From the NCBI GenBank assembly GCA_036874045.1, contig CM072339.1, forward strand, positions 4,471,501-4,535,500: a stretch of 64,000 bases of DNA, written 5' to 3'. Position numbers and translations under genes: made by a program. Under the pieces are notes generated by a model. That model saw only the letters and a list, made by a program, of their open reading frames with translations, ran no database searches and was not told where the DNA came from. Within the stretch, counting starts at the first letter, position 1; every line of letters begins with the position of its first letter. Shown here piece by piece: positions 12,085 to 23,510 of this stretch. This DNA comes from Cymodocea nodosa (Eukaryota > Streptophyta > Magnoliopsida > Alismatales > Cymodoceaceae).

Positions 12085-13343
12085 AATTTAGGAGAAAGTG
12101 AAAGCATAAATGTAAAAGGAGATCAAGAAAAGATTTATAAAGAAAATGAAAATGTTCAATTAAGAGCTCTAGCTTCTAATGGTCAACATTTAGATTTAAA
12201 ACATTTACCTCCTAAATTAACCTATATATTTCTAAAAGAAAAATGAACATATCCAATCATTATTGCTGCATATTTAAAAGAGGATCAAATTGCTAAATTA
12301 AAAGATGTAGTAAAAACTTATAAAGAGGCAATAGGATGGACTATGACTGATATAAAAGGGTTAAGTGCAACTTTATGTTGTCACCACATATATTTAGAAG
12401 AGAATGCTAAACTAGTTAGAATTCTTGAGAGGAGATTAAATCCAAACCTTAAAGAAGTAGTTAGGAAGAAAATAATAAAATGGTTAGATAATGGCATAAT
12501 TTATCTGATTTCTGATAGCTCATGGGTTAGTCCAATCCATGTAGTTCCCAAGAAATCAGGATTAACAATTATTAGGAATGAAAGTCAAGACTTGATACCT
12601 ACTAGAATTCAATCAAGCTGGAGAGGGTGTATAAACTATAGAAAGCTGAATGATGTGACTAGGAAAGATCATTTTCTCTTACCTTTCATAGATCAAATGC
12701 TAGAGAAATTAGTAGGGCAAGAATATTTTTGTTTCCTAAACAGGTATTCAAGATACAACCAAGTTCCAATAACATTAGAGTATCAAGAGAAAACAAATTT
12801 CACATATCTTAATGGAACTTATGCTTTTAAGAGATTGCTATTCGGATTATGCAATGCACTAGCCACTTTTCAAAGGTGTATGCAGGGCATATTCACTAGA
12901 ATGACTAAAGATTTTTAGAAATATTTATGGATGATTTTACTGTTTATGGAACTTCATATGAAGTGTGTTTAAACAATTTAGACCAAGTATTAAAACACTG
13001 TGTAGAAAAAGGTCTAGTTCTAAATTGGGAAAAATGTCACTTCATGGTTAAACAAGAAATAGTCTTCGAACATGTTATTTCAAAGAAAGGGTTGGAAGTA
13101 GATAAAGCTAAAATAGAAGTAATTTCTAATCTACCAGAACCTAAGTCAGTAAAAGATATTAGATCATTTCTAGGACATGCTGGATTTTATAGAAAATTTA
13201 TTAAAGATTTTAGCAAAATAGCTAGACCTTTAACTAATCTATTAAAAGATGTCTCATTTAACTTTGATAAAAATTACAAAGAAGCATTTTTCAAGCTTAA
13301 AACTAACTTAATTTCAACTCCTATAATACAAGCACCTGATTAA
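12085..13343 (+). pseudogene. Athila reverse transcriptase, copy A (frameshifted)
   Basis: The long first part (12343-12918) carries the Athila RT start TDIKGLSATLCCHHI, SSWVSPIHVVPKKSG, GCINYRKLNDVTRKDHFLLPFIDQML and FGLCNALATFQRCM. A one-base deletion in the T-run at about 12913-12917 (copy B keeps the extra T) puts a stop just before the catalytic box. The catalytic MDDF is in the next frame at 12927. The C-terminal RT, with SFLGHAGFYRKFIKDFSKIARPL, follows to 13343. The cleanly readable homology to copy B makes the frameshift easy to locate. Confidence 0.8.
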
Positions 13344-13762
13344 AGCCATCCATTTGAATTAATGTGTCATGTATCTGATTTTGCTGTAAGAGCAGTGTTG
13401 GGATAGAAGATAGAAAAATCTACTAAAGTTATTCATTATGCAAGCAAAACTTTAAATGATGCTCAAATTAATTATACAACTACTGAAAAATAACTGTTAA
13501 CTGTTATCTTTGCCTTAGAAAAGTTTAGATCATATCTGGTTGAAGCTAAAGTGATAGTATACACAGATCATTCAACTTTAAAACACCTAATAGCAAAGAA
13601 AGAGACTAAACCTAGATTGATCTGATGGATATTATTATTACAAGAATTTGATCTAGAAATTAAAGATAAAAAAGGTTATGAGAATGTAGTAGCAGATCAT
13701 TTATCAATATTACAAATAGAAAAATCAAATATTGAAATTAAGGATAATTTTCCTGATGAATA
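13344..13762 (+). pseudogene. Athila RNase H
   Basis: Translation with stops shows the gypsy RNase H pattern. It begins CHVSDFAV (consensus CDASDFAVGAVLGQ) near 13365-13388, then [39 protein letters not shown] near 13557-13590, and VADHLS near 13690-13707. The acidic residues D, E and D are all still encoded, but TAG/TAA/TGA stops interrupt the frame (for example at 13404, 13490 and 13621). There is only one RNase H: copy B stops just inside its first motif. Confidence 0.75.
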
Positions 13763-15013
13763 ATTAATGACCATCAACATAACGTCTTAGTATGCAAACA
13801 TAGTTAATTACTTAGTTACTGGTTTAACACCTAAGGATTGGAATAGACAGGATAAGAAATTATTCTTTTCAAGAGTAAAATATTACTATTGGGAATACCC
13901 AAACTTATTTAAGAAATGTCCTGATCTGGATTTAAGTAGGTGTGTTCCAGAAACTGAATATCAAAGCATATTGTCTTTCTACCATGACCAAACATGTGGA
14001 GAGCATTTTGGTTTAGGGAAAACTATTGTCAAAATTCAACAATGTGGCTTTTATTGGCCAACACTATTCAAAGATGCTCATAAATACTGTTTAAGTTGTT
14101 TAAGATGTCAACAAATAGAAAGAATATCAAAGAGAAATATGATGCCTCTCATTTTTATTGTTGAGGTTGAAATCTTTAATGTGTGGGGAATAGATTTTAT
14201 AAGTCTATTTCCTATGTCTAATCAATTTAATTATATATTGTTGGGGGTGGATTATATATCTAAATGAATAGAAGTTATTCCTACAAAAACTAATGACAAT
14301 AAAGTGGTAATACAGTTTATAAGAACTAATATAATTGCCAGATTTGGAATACTTAAAGTTATTATCACTGATAGAGGAACTCATTTCTGTAATAGAAGTT
14401 TTGAAGCTTTAATGAAGAAATATGGAGTAAATCACAAAATTGCAACATCATATCATCCGCAAACAAGTGGATAAGTAGAAAGTGCAAACTAACAAATTAA
14501 GTTAATCTTAGAAAAAGTAGTAAATCCTACTAGAAAAGATTAGGCTAATAGATTAATAGATGCACTTTGGGCTTATAGAACTGCTTATAAGACAAGCTTA
14601 AGTATGTCACCTTTCAGGCTAGTATATGGAAAAAGTTGTTATTTACTAGCTGAAATTGAACATAAAGCTTATTGGGCATTAAAAACTCTGATTTAAATTA
14701 AGTTGTTGAAAATAGGAAAATGTAATTGATTGAATTAGAAGAATTTTGGAATGAAGCTTATTCAAAAATTGTAAGAGAAAAAGAGAAAATGAAGTTCTGG
14801 CATGACAAGAAAATTATTCCAAAAACCTTTGAAATAGTACAAGAAGTATATCTTTACATGACTAGACTCCATAACCATCTAGGAAACTTAAGATCTAGAT
14901 GGGCAGAACCTTATATAATTCGAAATATTTATTCCCATGGAGCTATTGAGATTGAAAATCCTAAAAATCAGAATATATTTAAAGTAAATGACAAAGACTT
15001 GGACCTATTATGA
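13763..15013 (+). pseudogene. Athila integrase
   Basis: The N-terminal zinc domain is seen in HDQTCGEHFG followed by YCLSCLRCQQ (13980-14120). The DDE core shows GIDFI (about 14188), ITDRGTHF (about 14368) and a Glu in VESAN (about 14477). C-terminal sequence with HNHLGNLRSRWAEPYIIRNI ends at 15013 with NDKDLDLL. Stops occur at 14264, 14471, 14491 and others. The integrase end runs directly into the second gag/protease copy about 20 bp later, with no LTR between, which marks the recombination joint. Confidence 0.75.
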
Positions 15014-15024
15014 AGATTCCAAAA

Positions 15025-15780
15025 AGTTAGAAAACAATGAAGAAAAATTTGAAACTGAAAATGAGACTAAAAATGATCAAAAGAATGAAATGAAAGAAAA
15101 AGAATCTTGTAAATCACAATCATTAGCACCCTATATTGAAAGATTACAACAAACATTTTCTGAAAAATAAGAAAAAATTAGAGAAATTTTTGAAAAAGTA
15201 CAAGTTAACATTCCTTTATTAGACTTATTACAGAAAATACCACCTTGTGCTAAATTTCTTAAGGATTGGTGTACTAAGAAAAGAGAGCAAAAAGGTTTAA
15301 GGAAAGTCTTTTTAGCTGAGCAAAGTAGTTCTCTATTTTTACCACAAATTTCTAAAAAGTTATCTAATCTAAGAATCCCTATTATATCATGTACCATAGC
15401 AAATATCATTCTAGAAAGAACTTTAATAGACCTAAGTGCAGGTATAAATGTTATGTCTAGTGATATATTTGCATCCTTAGGATTAGAAGGCTTAATCCCT
15501 ACTATGACTGTCATTCAATTAGCAAATAGAAGTATAAGATACCCTAATGGAAAAATAAAAGATGTCCTAATTAAAATTAAAAACTTCATATACCTTATTA
15601 ATATTATGATTTTGGATTCCCAACAAATAAAGTATCAGAATCATGATACATCTTTAATTTTGGGAAGACCATTTTTAGCAACATCAAAGGTTGTTATAAA
15701 TTATAAAACTACAGTGATGAAATTAGCATATGGTAATAAGGATACTCAAGTAAATATTTTCTAACTAGAAAAGTTTGAGG
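15025..15780 (+). pseudogene. Athila protease region, copy B
   Basis: This is a direct repeat of about 11230-12000. It has the acidic linker, SLAPYIERLQQTFSEK, the site DLSAGINVMSSDIF (G changed to S in the active-site loop) and DTSLILGRPFLATSKVVI. The first shared bases with copy A are GAAGAAAAAT near 15036-15045. A stop at about 15762 separates it from the following RT frame. Compared with copy A it keeps a longer linker-to-RT frame but has an altered protease loop. Confidence 0.75.
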
Positions 15781-15788
15781 GGTTAGAA

Positions 15789-17183
15789 ATGTCCTTACAC
15801 ACTATAAACTTTTTAGAGGATGAAGGAGATATGTTAGTTGATGTGATTCAAGAAGAATTAAATAGGCAATTAGATTCTGAAAATTTAGAAGTAAGTGAAA
15901 GCGTAGATGTAGAACGAGATCAAGAAGAGTTTAATATTGAAGATAAAAATGTTAAATTAGGAGTTCTAGCTTCTAATAGTCAACATTTAGATTTAAAACT
16001 TTTACCTCCTGAATTAACCTATATATTTTTGGAAGAAAAACAAACATGTCTAATCATTATTGCTTCAGATTTAAAAGAGGATCAAATTTCTAAATTAAAA
16101 GATGTAGTAAAAACTTATAAAGAGGCAATAGGATGGACTATGGCTGATATAAAAGGGTTAAGTGCAACTATATGCTGTCACCACATATATTTAGAAGAGA
16201 ATGCTAAACCAGTTAGAATTCCTGAGAGAATATTAAATCCAAACCTTAAAGAAGTAGTTAGAAAGGAAATAGTGAAATGGTTAAATAATGACATAATTTA
16301 CCTGATTTTTGATAGCTCATGGGTTAGTCCAATCCATGTAGTTCCCAAGAAATCAGGATATTAGGAATGAAAGTCAGGACTTGATACCTACTAGAATTCA
16401 ATCAGGCTGGAGAGTGTGTATAGATTATAGGTAGCGGAATGTTGTGACTAGGAAAGATCATTTTTTCTTACGTTTTATAAACCAAATGCTAGAGAAATTA
16501 GTAGGGCAAGAATATTTTTGTTTCCTAGACGGTTATTCAGGATATAACCAAGTTTTAGTAGTATTAGAGGATCAAGAGAAAACAACTTTCACATGTACTA
16601 ATGGAACTTATGTTTTAAGAGGATGCCATTTAAATTATGCAATGCACTAGCTACCTTTCAAAGGTATATGCGACGCATATTCACTAGAAGGACTAAAGAT
16701 TTTTTAGAAATATTTATGGATGATTTTACTATATATGGAACTTCATTGAAATGTGTTTAAACAATTTAGCCTAAGTATTAAAATATTGTGTGGAAAAAAA
16801 AATTGATTCTAAATTGGAAAAAATGTCACTTCATGGTTAAACAAGGAATAGTCTTCGGACATATTTCAAAGAAATGGTTGGAAGTAGATAAAGCTAAAAT
16901 AGAAGTAATTTCTAATCTACTAGAACCTAAATCAATAAAATATATTAGATCATTTCTAAGACATGTAGGATTTATAAAAGATTTATTAAAGATTTTAGCA
17001 AAATAGCTAGACCTTTAACTAATCTATTAAAAGATGTCTCATTCAACTTTGATAAAAATTGCAAAGAATCATTTTTCAAGCTTAAAACTAGCTTAATTTC
17101 AACTCCTATAATACAAGCACCTAATTGGAGCCATTCATTTGAATTAATATGTGATGCATTCAATTTTGCTATAGGAGCAGTGC
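15789..17183 (+). pseudogene. Athila reverse transcriptase, copy B
   Basis: A 191-codon frame (15789-16364) covers the linker and RT N terminus (GWTMADIKGLSATICCHH, WVSPIHVVPKKSG). A deletion of about 11 bp relative to copy A after the GGATT/GGATA at 16355-16360 shifts the frame. RKDHFFL, EYFCFLDGYSGYNQ and an intact FLEIFMDDF box (about 16700-16730) follow. Homology ends inside the RNase H start (FAIGAVL) at about 17183, where it joins LTR sequence. RNase H, integrase and ~1.8 kb of LTR are missing here. Confidence 0.75.
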
Positions 17184-17521
17184 TTAATTAAACAAATAAA
17201 CTTAAAAAAATACTTAATTGAACACATATAAGCATTTTTCGAACTAAGTCCATTGAGTTAATTGTAACTCAATGAAGTGCTTAATTGAACACATATAAAC
17301 TTTAATATAAAAATTAAAATAATACATAATTCTTACTCAATCTCTATGGGATCCATTTGTACTTGCACACAAATACAATATGCACTATGCACTTGCAATT
17401 AAAAATACAAATTAGACTTAATATCTAATTTGTGTGAAAAGTTATTTGTTTCTTCTAAAAGAATTTATTAATGTAAGCATAAAAATAAATCAATCTAATT
17501 TAACTTTTCACAAGCCAAACA
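17184..17521 (+). repeat. 3' LTR end fragment of Athila
   Basis: From AACTAAGTCCATTGAGTT at 17238 to CAAGCCAAACA at 17521 the sequence follows 10046-10327 of the 5' LTR closely. The first ~50 bp are a garbled duplicate of the GCTTAATTGAACACATATAA part. The start of the LTR is lost. GTGCA follows at 17522-17526. Confidence 0.8.
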
Positions 17522-17526
17522 GTGCA

Positions 17527-17846
17527 CATCAAAATTTATGAGAAGGAAAGGAAAGTTTTAACTTTCCATTTGTATGTTGTTAGCATGCATGGGAAAGGGT
17601 GGAAAGGAATTTATGAAACTTCCCTCCATATATAAGATGAACTTTCCATTTCCACCGACATCTTTTTGAGCCCTCTAGGGAAGTAACGTGCATCGGCCCC
17701 TTTTCTTAACTTTTGTCGTCTACTTTCATTGTTGTTGCTTCCATCATCGCCACTTCCATTGCCATCAATTTCATCATTACAACCTTTGTCGTGTCATTGC
17801 TTCCATCATCATCTTTCGAAGTTTCTCTCTTTCAAAAGGTCAACTG
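17527..17846. other. Unassigned spacer
   Basis: It contains AAGGAAAG/ACTTTCC repeats near 17540-17660 and a run of CATCAT/TTCCATTGCC-like low-complexity sequence. An open frame at 17713-17934 is not credible as a gene: it is serine/isoleucine low complexity and crosses an LTR border. Confidence 0.3.
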
Positions 17847-19191
17847 TGTTAGGATTGTATGGACTTACCAAATGGAGGGTGAATGGTCAGTGTATTATTT
17901 TCTTAACACTTTAAACTTGATTTATGCAATCTAAATTTTAATGATTCTAATCAGTTAATGTAAAAGAGACTAAAGCAAATAATAAAAGTACATAAGTGAA
18001 TTTTTAAGTGGTTCACCACTAATGACTAGTCTACCTCCAAGATACTACTTGGACATCACTAAATAATCAACCACTTACACACTTGCTTTCAGGTTGAAGT
18101 AAGAACCAACCCCTTGGGCTTTCAAGTTTAAGCTCAACAACGAACACCTTGAGCTTTTAGGTCGAAGCTCAACAACCAACACCTTGTGAAGCTTTTAGGT
18201 CGAAGCTACAAACCAACACTTTGTTCTTCAATTAGAGATTTGATGTAGAGAGCTTTTGACACATGAATTAGCTTAAGAATTCTTCAATCTTTGCACTAGT
18301 TGAATTTGTAATGATTCTCAATTTTCTATGTAGCTCTTTCTATAGGTATATATGATAATCATCTTTTTTCTTTACCACCTATTGATCATTCTTATACCAA
18401 GGGGTATAATGATCAAATTTCTTTCAATGGTATTTATCTTATTGTACTTACTGATCAATTAGTCTCAAATATAGTAAGTTACTATTCAATATAATTTGAA
18501 TATAATGTCTTCTTGAAACCTTTCGAAAACTTAAGTAGCTAACTTAAAACTATTCAAAAAACTCAAACAATTATTCTGAAACTATTCAAAAAACTCAAAC
18601 AATTATCTAAAACTATCCGAAAACTCAAACAATTATTCTTTTTGGCTTGTCACATGAATCTTTAAGTTCTACACATGAAATTTCTTAGTTTCAGACAATT
18701 TACTTGAAACACTCTAAAAAACTTGAATAGTTATCCTAAAACTATCTGAAAAACTCGAACAATTATCTTAAAACTATTCCAAAAACTCAAACAGTTATCC
18801 AAATTATCCAAATAGTTATTCCTTTTATTCTGTCACGTGAATCTTTAAGTTTAGCACATGAGATCACATAGATTTCAATTGTTTGATTTTGAAACCATCC
18901 GAGACACTTGAATAGTTATTCCAAACTATCTCAAAAACTCAAACAATTCTCCAAACTATCTGATTCACCATAAATTTCAGATGGTTAATCTTGAAACCTT
19001 CTAATTAACCTGTAACTATCTGATTGACCTACAACTTAATGATTTCTTCCAAGGTTCTTTTGACTATCTTATGCAGCATTCGTCTAGCCTATTGACTTCT
19101 ATTTGGCTTTGACTCTTCATCTATACCTATGAAATACATCTTAATTCCTTATATACATTATTTGCAATATCAAAATACAAGGATTCTAACA
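17847..19191 (-). mobile_element. Probable solo copia LTR, minus strand
   Basis: Read on the minus strand it begins TGTTAGAATCCTTG and ends with a CACCCTCC string and ATCCTAACA, the usual shape of a plant copia LTR of about 1.3 kb. No internal coding sequence or second copy is seen, and no matching target duplication was found, so borders are inferred from TG...CA. It contains many AACTATTC(C)AAAA/CTCAAACAATTA repeats (18490-19030). Confidence 0.5.
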
Positions 19192-19197
19192 AGCTCC

Positions 19198-20216
19198 TGT
19201 TAGGACAAGTAGTACAAGTGTGGAGATGTCACAAGAAGTCCAGGTTCAATCGGAAGCTTGTTAGTAGTAAGTGTCCAGCAGATTTATGATTTTGGAAGGT
19301 TACTAGGTCAAACTATCCGAAATCACATTTTAGTCAAAAGGCTTTGAACTAACTATCCAAAAGTTAAGAGATTTCGGAGGGTTACTGGCTGTAACCATCC
19401 GGAATGAGTTAAAGAACACTTAAGTGGATGTTCGAATAGTTATGAAGCTAAGCATCCGAAAGTCAAACACTTAAGTGGATGTTCGGATAGTTAAGGAGCC
19501 AAGTATCCGAAAAACAGTGACTTAAGTGGATCTTCAGATACTTAGGTAGTAACTATCCAAAAGTCATGAGTTTTTCGGAAAGTTATAGCTACAACCTTTC
19601 GAAGTGACTAAAGAGACACTTAAGTGAGTTTTCGGATAATTAAGTCTGTAACTATCCAAAAAGCATGTAGTTTTCGGAAAGTTAATGGTAGAACCTTCCG
19701 AATGGACTAAGAGAGACATAAGTGGGTTTTTGGACAATTAAGTCTGTAACTATCTGAAAGATCGAATCTCTCTAGATAGTTAGCTACAATAATGCCCGTT
19801 ATGACAAATGAAGAAAGAAGATTATTCTTCAGATAGTTAAGCTCTATAACTATCCGAAGTATTGCAGATTTCGAAAAGATAGGAAGATAAGACTCTGAAA
19901 TTAAGAGTTCCTTCTTCGAAGTAATTTTTTTCTCTACTATAATGGCTCAAGTGTAATTAAAGGTTTATTAACCCTAAATTGGGTAGTGTAATTAAACCTT
20001 TATAATGTTGTAAAACATTGCGTTGTTGATTATGCCGAAGCTCATACTAGAACCCTTAACTCTCCATGGACATAGGTTATTGCTGAACCATGTAAATCCT
20101 TGTCTTTAGTGTTCTTTCTTCCTCTTTCTCTTCACTTCCCAATTTCAGTGAGTTTAGAGGTGAGTGTTTCAAAATCGTGCCATAATGAGTTGACTAAACG
20201 ATCAGATTTAAATACA
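19198..20216 (+). repeat. 5' LTR of truncated copia, with hairpin-like motif array
   Basis: It runs from TGTTAGGACAAG to AAATACA just before the primer site. Between 19290 and 19870 it holds about a dozen copies of TTCGGATAGTTA-like and TAACTATCCGAA-like motifs in alternating orientation, separated by ACTTAAGTGG stretches. Confidence 0.7.
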
Positions 20217-20218
20217 AT

Positions 20219-20232
20219 TGGTATCAGAGTCG
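20219..20232 (+). promoter_or_regulatory. Copia primer binding site
   Basis: TGGTATCAGAGTCG matches the initiator methionine tRNA 3' end complement used by plant copia elements, 2 bp after the LTR end. Confidence 0.85.
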
Positions 20233-20250
20233 AAGGTTTTTCAGTTTAAT

Positions 20251-23200
20251 AGAATGACAGACAATCGAAAACTCATGATTGAGAAGTTTAATGGAAAAGA
20301 TTTCGGATATTAGAGATTTTAGATAGAAGACTATTTATATTAGAAGGATCTTCAACAACCTCTATTCAGAAGAAAACTAGAGAAAATAGATCACGAAGAG
20401 TAGGAGTTGCTGGACAGGAAAGTTCTAGGTCTCATCAGGTTGTCACTAGCAAGGAACGTTCATTCAAATGTTGCCAAGGAGAAAACAACAACTGACTTGA
20501 TGAAAGCACTATCCAACATGTATAAGAAGCCATCAACCGCCAATAAGGTATTCCTCATGCGTAGATTATTCAATCTGAAAATGCATGAAAGTAGAAATGT
20601 TATAGACCATGTTAGTGAGTTAAATACTATTTTGAATTAATTACATTCAATAGATATAGTATTTGATGATGAAGTCAGGGCCTTGATTTTATTATCCTCA
20701 TTACTAGAAAGTTGGTCTCCTATCGTGAGTGGTGTAAGTAGTTCACTAGGTCATCAAAAGCTCAAAATGAGTGACATCCAGGATTTAATCTTGAGTGAGG
20801 ACATTCGTAGAAAAAGTGAATTGTCAGCTTCAACTTCTGCCCTTAGTGTTGAAAGTAGAGGGAGAAGTAAATCAAAGCAATTTAAATCCAAGGGAAGGTC
20901 AAAGTCCAGACGTACCAATAAGGTGAGATTAGATATTAAATGTTGGAACTATAATCAATGGGGGCACTTCAAGTCATAATGTAAGGCTCCCAAGAAAGGC
21001 AGCAAGGGGAAGGAATCAAAAGGAGTAGTTGCAAATGTTGTCTCTTACGATTCAGATGATGCCCTAGTATGTTGTGTGAATAGTTCCATTGACTCATGAG
21101 TACTAAACATAAGAGCTTCATTCCACACTACCTATAGGAAAGATTTGTTGTACAATTATCATGCAACTTCTATGAAGAAAGTGTACCTAGCTAACAACAC
21201 AAGCTTGGATGTGTTGGGAAAAGGAGAGATACACATTAAAACAAAACAAGGGATATGGAAATTGCAAGAAGTCAAATATATTCCTGATCTTGCAAAGCAA
21301 TTAATTTCCATAAGTTTCCTAGATAATGTTGGTTACCAAATTGCCTATGGTGCAAGCAAATGGAAGGTAACCAAAAGTGCAAGAATTGTAACCTCAAGAC
21401 AGAGGACTAGCACCTTATATTTGACATCGGATCAAGATGACACTATTGCAACAGTTAGTGATACTGAAGACACTAACTTATGACATAAAAGACTGGGACA
21501 CCTCAGTGAGAATGGACTAAAGGTTTTAGTGGTAGAAGGGAAAATTTCTAAGTTGAAGAATGTCAACTTAGAGATATGTGAGGACAACATTGAGGGAAAG
21601 CAGAAGAAAGTCAGCTTTGCCAAGACTCCTCATGATCCAAAGTCATAGAAATCGGAGCTAGTTCATACGGATGTATGGGGGCCTACCTCTATCAGTTCTT
21701 TAGGAGGTACTCTCTATTATGTCACATTCATTGATGACAATACCAGGAAGGTATGGATTTATTTTCTGAAATAAAAGTCTGAAGTTTTCCAAGTCTTCAA
21801 GAAATGGAAGGTAGAAATGGAAAATCAGAGTGGAAGAAAAATCAAATCCATTAGGTCAAATAATGGAGGAGAATATGATAGCCATGAATTCAAAGTCTAC
21901 TGTAATGAGCAAGGGATTAGAAGGCAGAGGACTATAGTTGGAACTCCACAACAAAATGGAGTTGCTGAAAGGATGAACAGAACCTTGAATGAACGGGCAA
22001 GATGCATAAGACTACATGCAATTTTTCCCAAGATATTTTGGGCAGAAGCTGTCAATACAGCTACCTATCTAATAAATAAAGGATCACTATCCTAATGGGG
22101 CTTAAAAATCTTAAAGAATTATGGATTTGGAAAGAGGTCAACTATGCTCACCTAAAAGTCTTTAGATCCAAGTCATTTGTCCACTTGAATAATGACAAAA
22201 GAGACAAGCTGGATTCAAAATCACAGAAGTGTTATTTCATTGGCTATGGAAAGGGTTATTTTGGTTACAGATTCTGGGTAGAAGAAACCAAGAAAATAAT
22301 TTGAGCAAAAGATGTCACCTTCATTGAATCCAAGATGTATAAGCATAGAGAAAGTGTAGATGAACAATAGTCAAAGCTTTAGTCTGAAAGTACTATTGAG
22401 ATCAGTCTAGATAATGATATTGAACAACTTCAGAAGGAACCTGTAGAAGAAATTTAGCTTCTAAAGGATAAACAACAAGAACATATAAATGATCAAGAAG
22501 ATGAAGTTGTCACTAGACAACTTAGAAGATCTAGAAGGGTTTCCAGACAACTAGAAAGGTATGTATCATCATTCAATTATCTGTTGCTGACGGATGATGG
22601 TGAACCTGAAACATATCAGGAAACAATCTGTGCAAGTGATGCACATAAATGGGAGTTAGCGATGAAAGAAGAAATGAAGTCCCTAGAGAAGAATAAAACT
22701 TGGGAGCTAACTTTACTACTAGAAGGAAAGAAAATCCTAGGAAACAAGTGGGTGTTCAGGATGAAGGAACAATGAGATGGCAGCAAGAAATTTAAAGCCA
22801 GACTTGTAGTCAAGGGTTTTTAGCAAATTCAAGATATAGACTATACTGAAGTATTCTCTCCAGTTGTGAAGATGAATACTATAAGAATAGTCTTAAGCAT
22901 TGTTGCTACAGAAAATTTGTTCTTGGAGCAAATGGATGTAAAGACAGTATTTCTACATGGAGATTTGCAGGAAAAACTCTACATGATGTAGCTAGAAGGA
23001 TTTACAGTAGCTAGCAAGAAAAGAAAGTCAATATGTAAATTGCTGAAAAGTCTATATGGTTTGAAGCAAGCACCAAGACAATGGTACAAGAAATTTGATA
23101 CCTTTATTTGTACCCTAGTCTTTAAAAGATGCGATATAGACTATTGCTGCTACATAAAATTATTTAATGATTGCTTTATTATTTTACTGATTTATGTAGA

Positions 23201-23510
23201 TGATATGTTAATTGCTTGTTCAAGTATAGAACAGATTAAGCAATTAAAGAGACAACTATCAAAAGAATTTGACATGAAGGATATGGGAGAAGCCAAGCAA
23301 ATCTTAGGTATGAAAATCATCTAAGATAGAATGATAGGCACATTGAGATTAAATCAAAAGTACTTAGAAAATGTACTTAGGAGATTTAATATCTCAAATG
23401 AGAGGAAAACTAAACTCCCTCTCGAACCCTATTTCATGTTGTCTAAAGATTAGTCAACTAAGACTGATGAAGAAAGGACAAAAATGTCTAGAATACCATA
23501 TACTTCAACA
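20251..23510 (+). pseudogene. Copia gag-pol polyprotein, decayed and 3'-truncated
   Basis: gag 20251-20990 includes EKFNGKDF, LMKALSNMYKKPS and an arginine/serine-rich tail. The zinc knuckle reads CWNYNQWGHFKS followed by a stop, so its second Cys is Tyr. The protease region (about 21060-21130) has NIRASFHT in place of the DSGAS-type site. The integrase zinc motif HKRLGHLSENGL is near 21485. The core has [15 protein letters not shown] (second catalytic Asp changed to Asn) and [13 protein letters not shown] 22640-23330 has WVFRMKEQ, LKSLYGLKQAPRQWY and the YVDDMLIA box at about 23196. At least eight stops occur, many being TGG or CAA/CAG turned into TAG/TAA/TGA. Confidence 0.8.

Larger units (their letters stand above)
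8202..17521 (+). mobile_element. Athila-type Ty3/gypsy retrotransposon with internal tandem duplication
   Basis: The element starts with TGTTTAGAATG and ends with CAAGCCAAACA. It is flanked by an identical 5-bp duplication GTGCA (8197-8201 and 17522-17526). Order: 5' LTR 8202-10327, primer site 10335, gag zinc knuckle, protease, RT, RNase H, integrase, then a second gag/protease-RT segment (about 15025-17183), then the last ~340 bp of the 3' LTR. The second segment repeats about 11230-13390 with an offset of about 3.77 kb. The protease and RT motifs (DLGAGINVMP, GWTMADIKGLS, WVSPIHVVPKKSG) are those of the Athila clade. Every ORF has stops, so the copy is dead. Confidence 0.85.
19198..23510 (+). 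mobile_element. Truncated copia retrotransposon
   Basis: Order: LTR 19198-20216, primer site 20219, gag, protease, integrase, RT, ending inside the post-RT region at SRIPYTST (23510), where a truncated Athila LTR takes over. RNase H and 3' LTR are absent. Its coding strand has many stops. Confidence 0.8.

Noticed and set aside
17713..17934. 73-codon frame of Ser/Ile/Val repeats
   Set aside because: Low complexity and crossing a probable LTR boundary.
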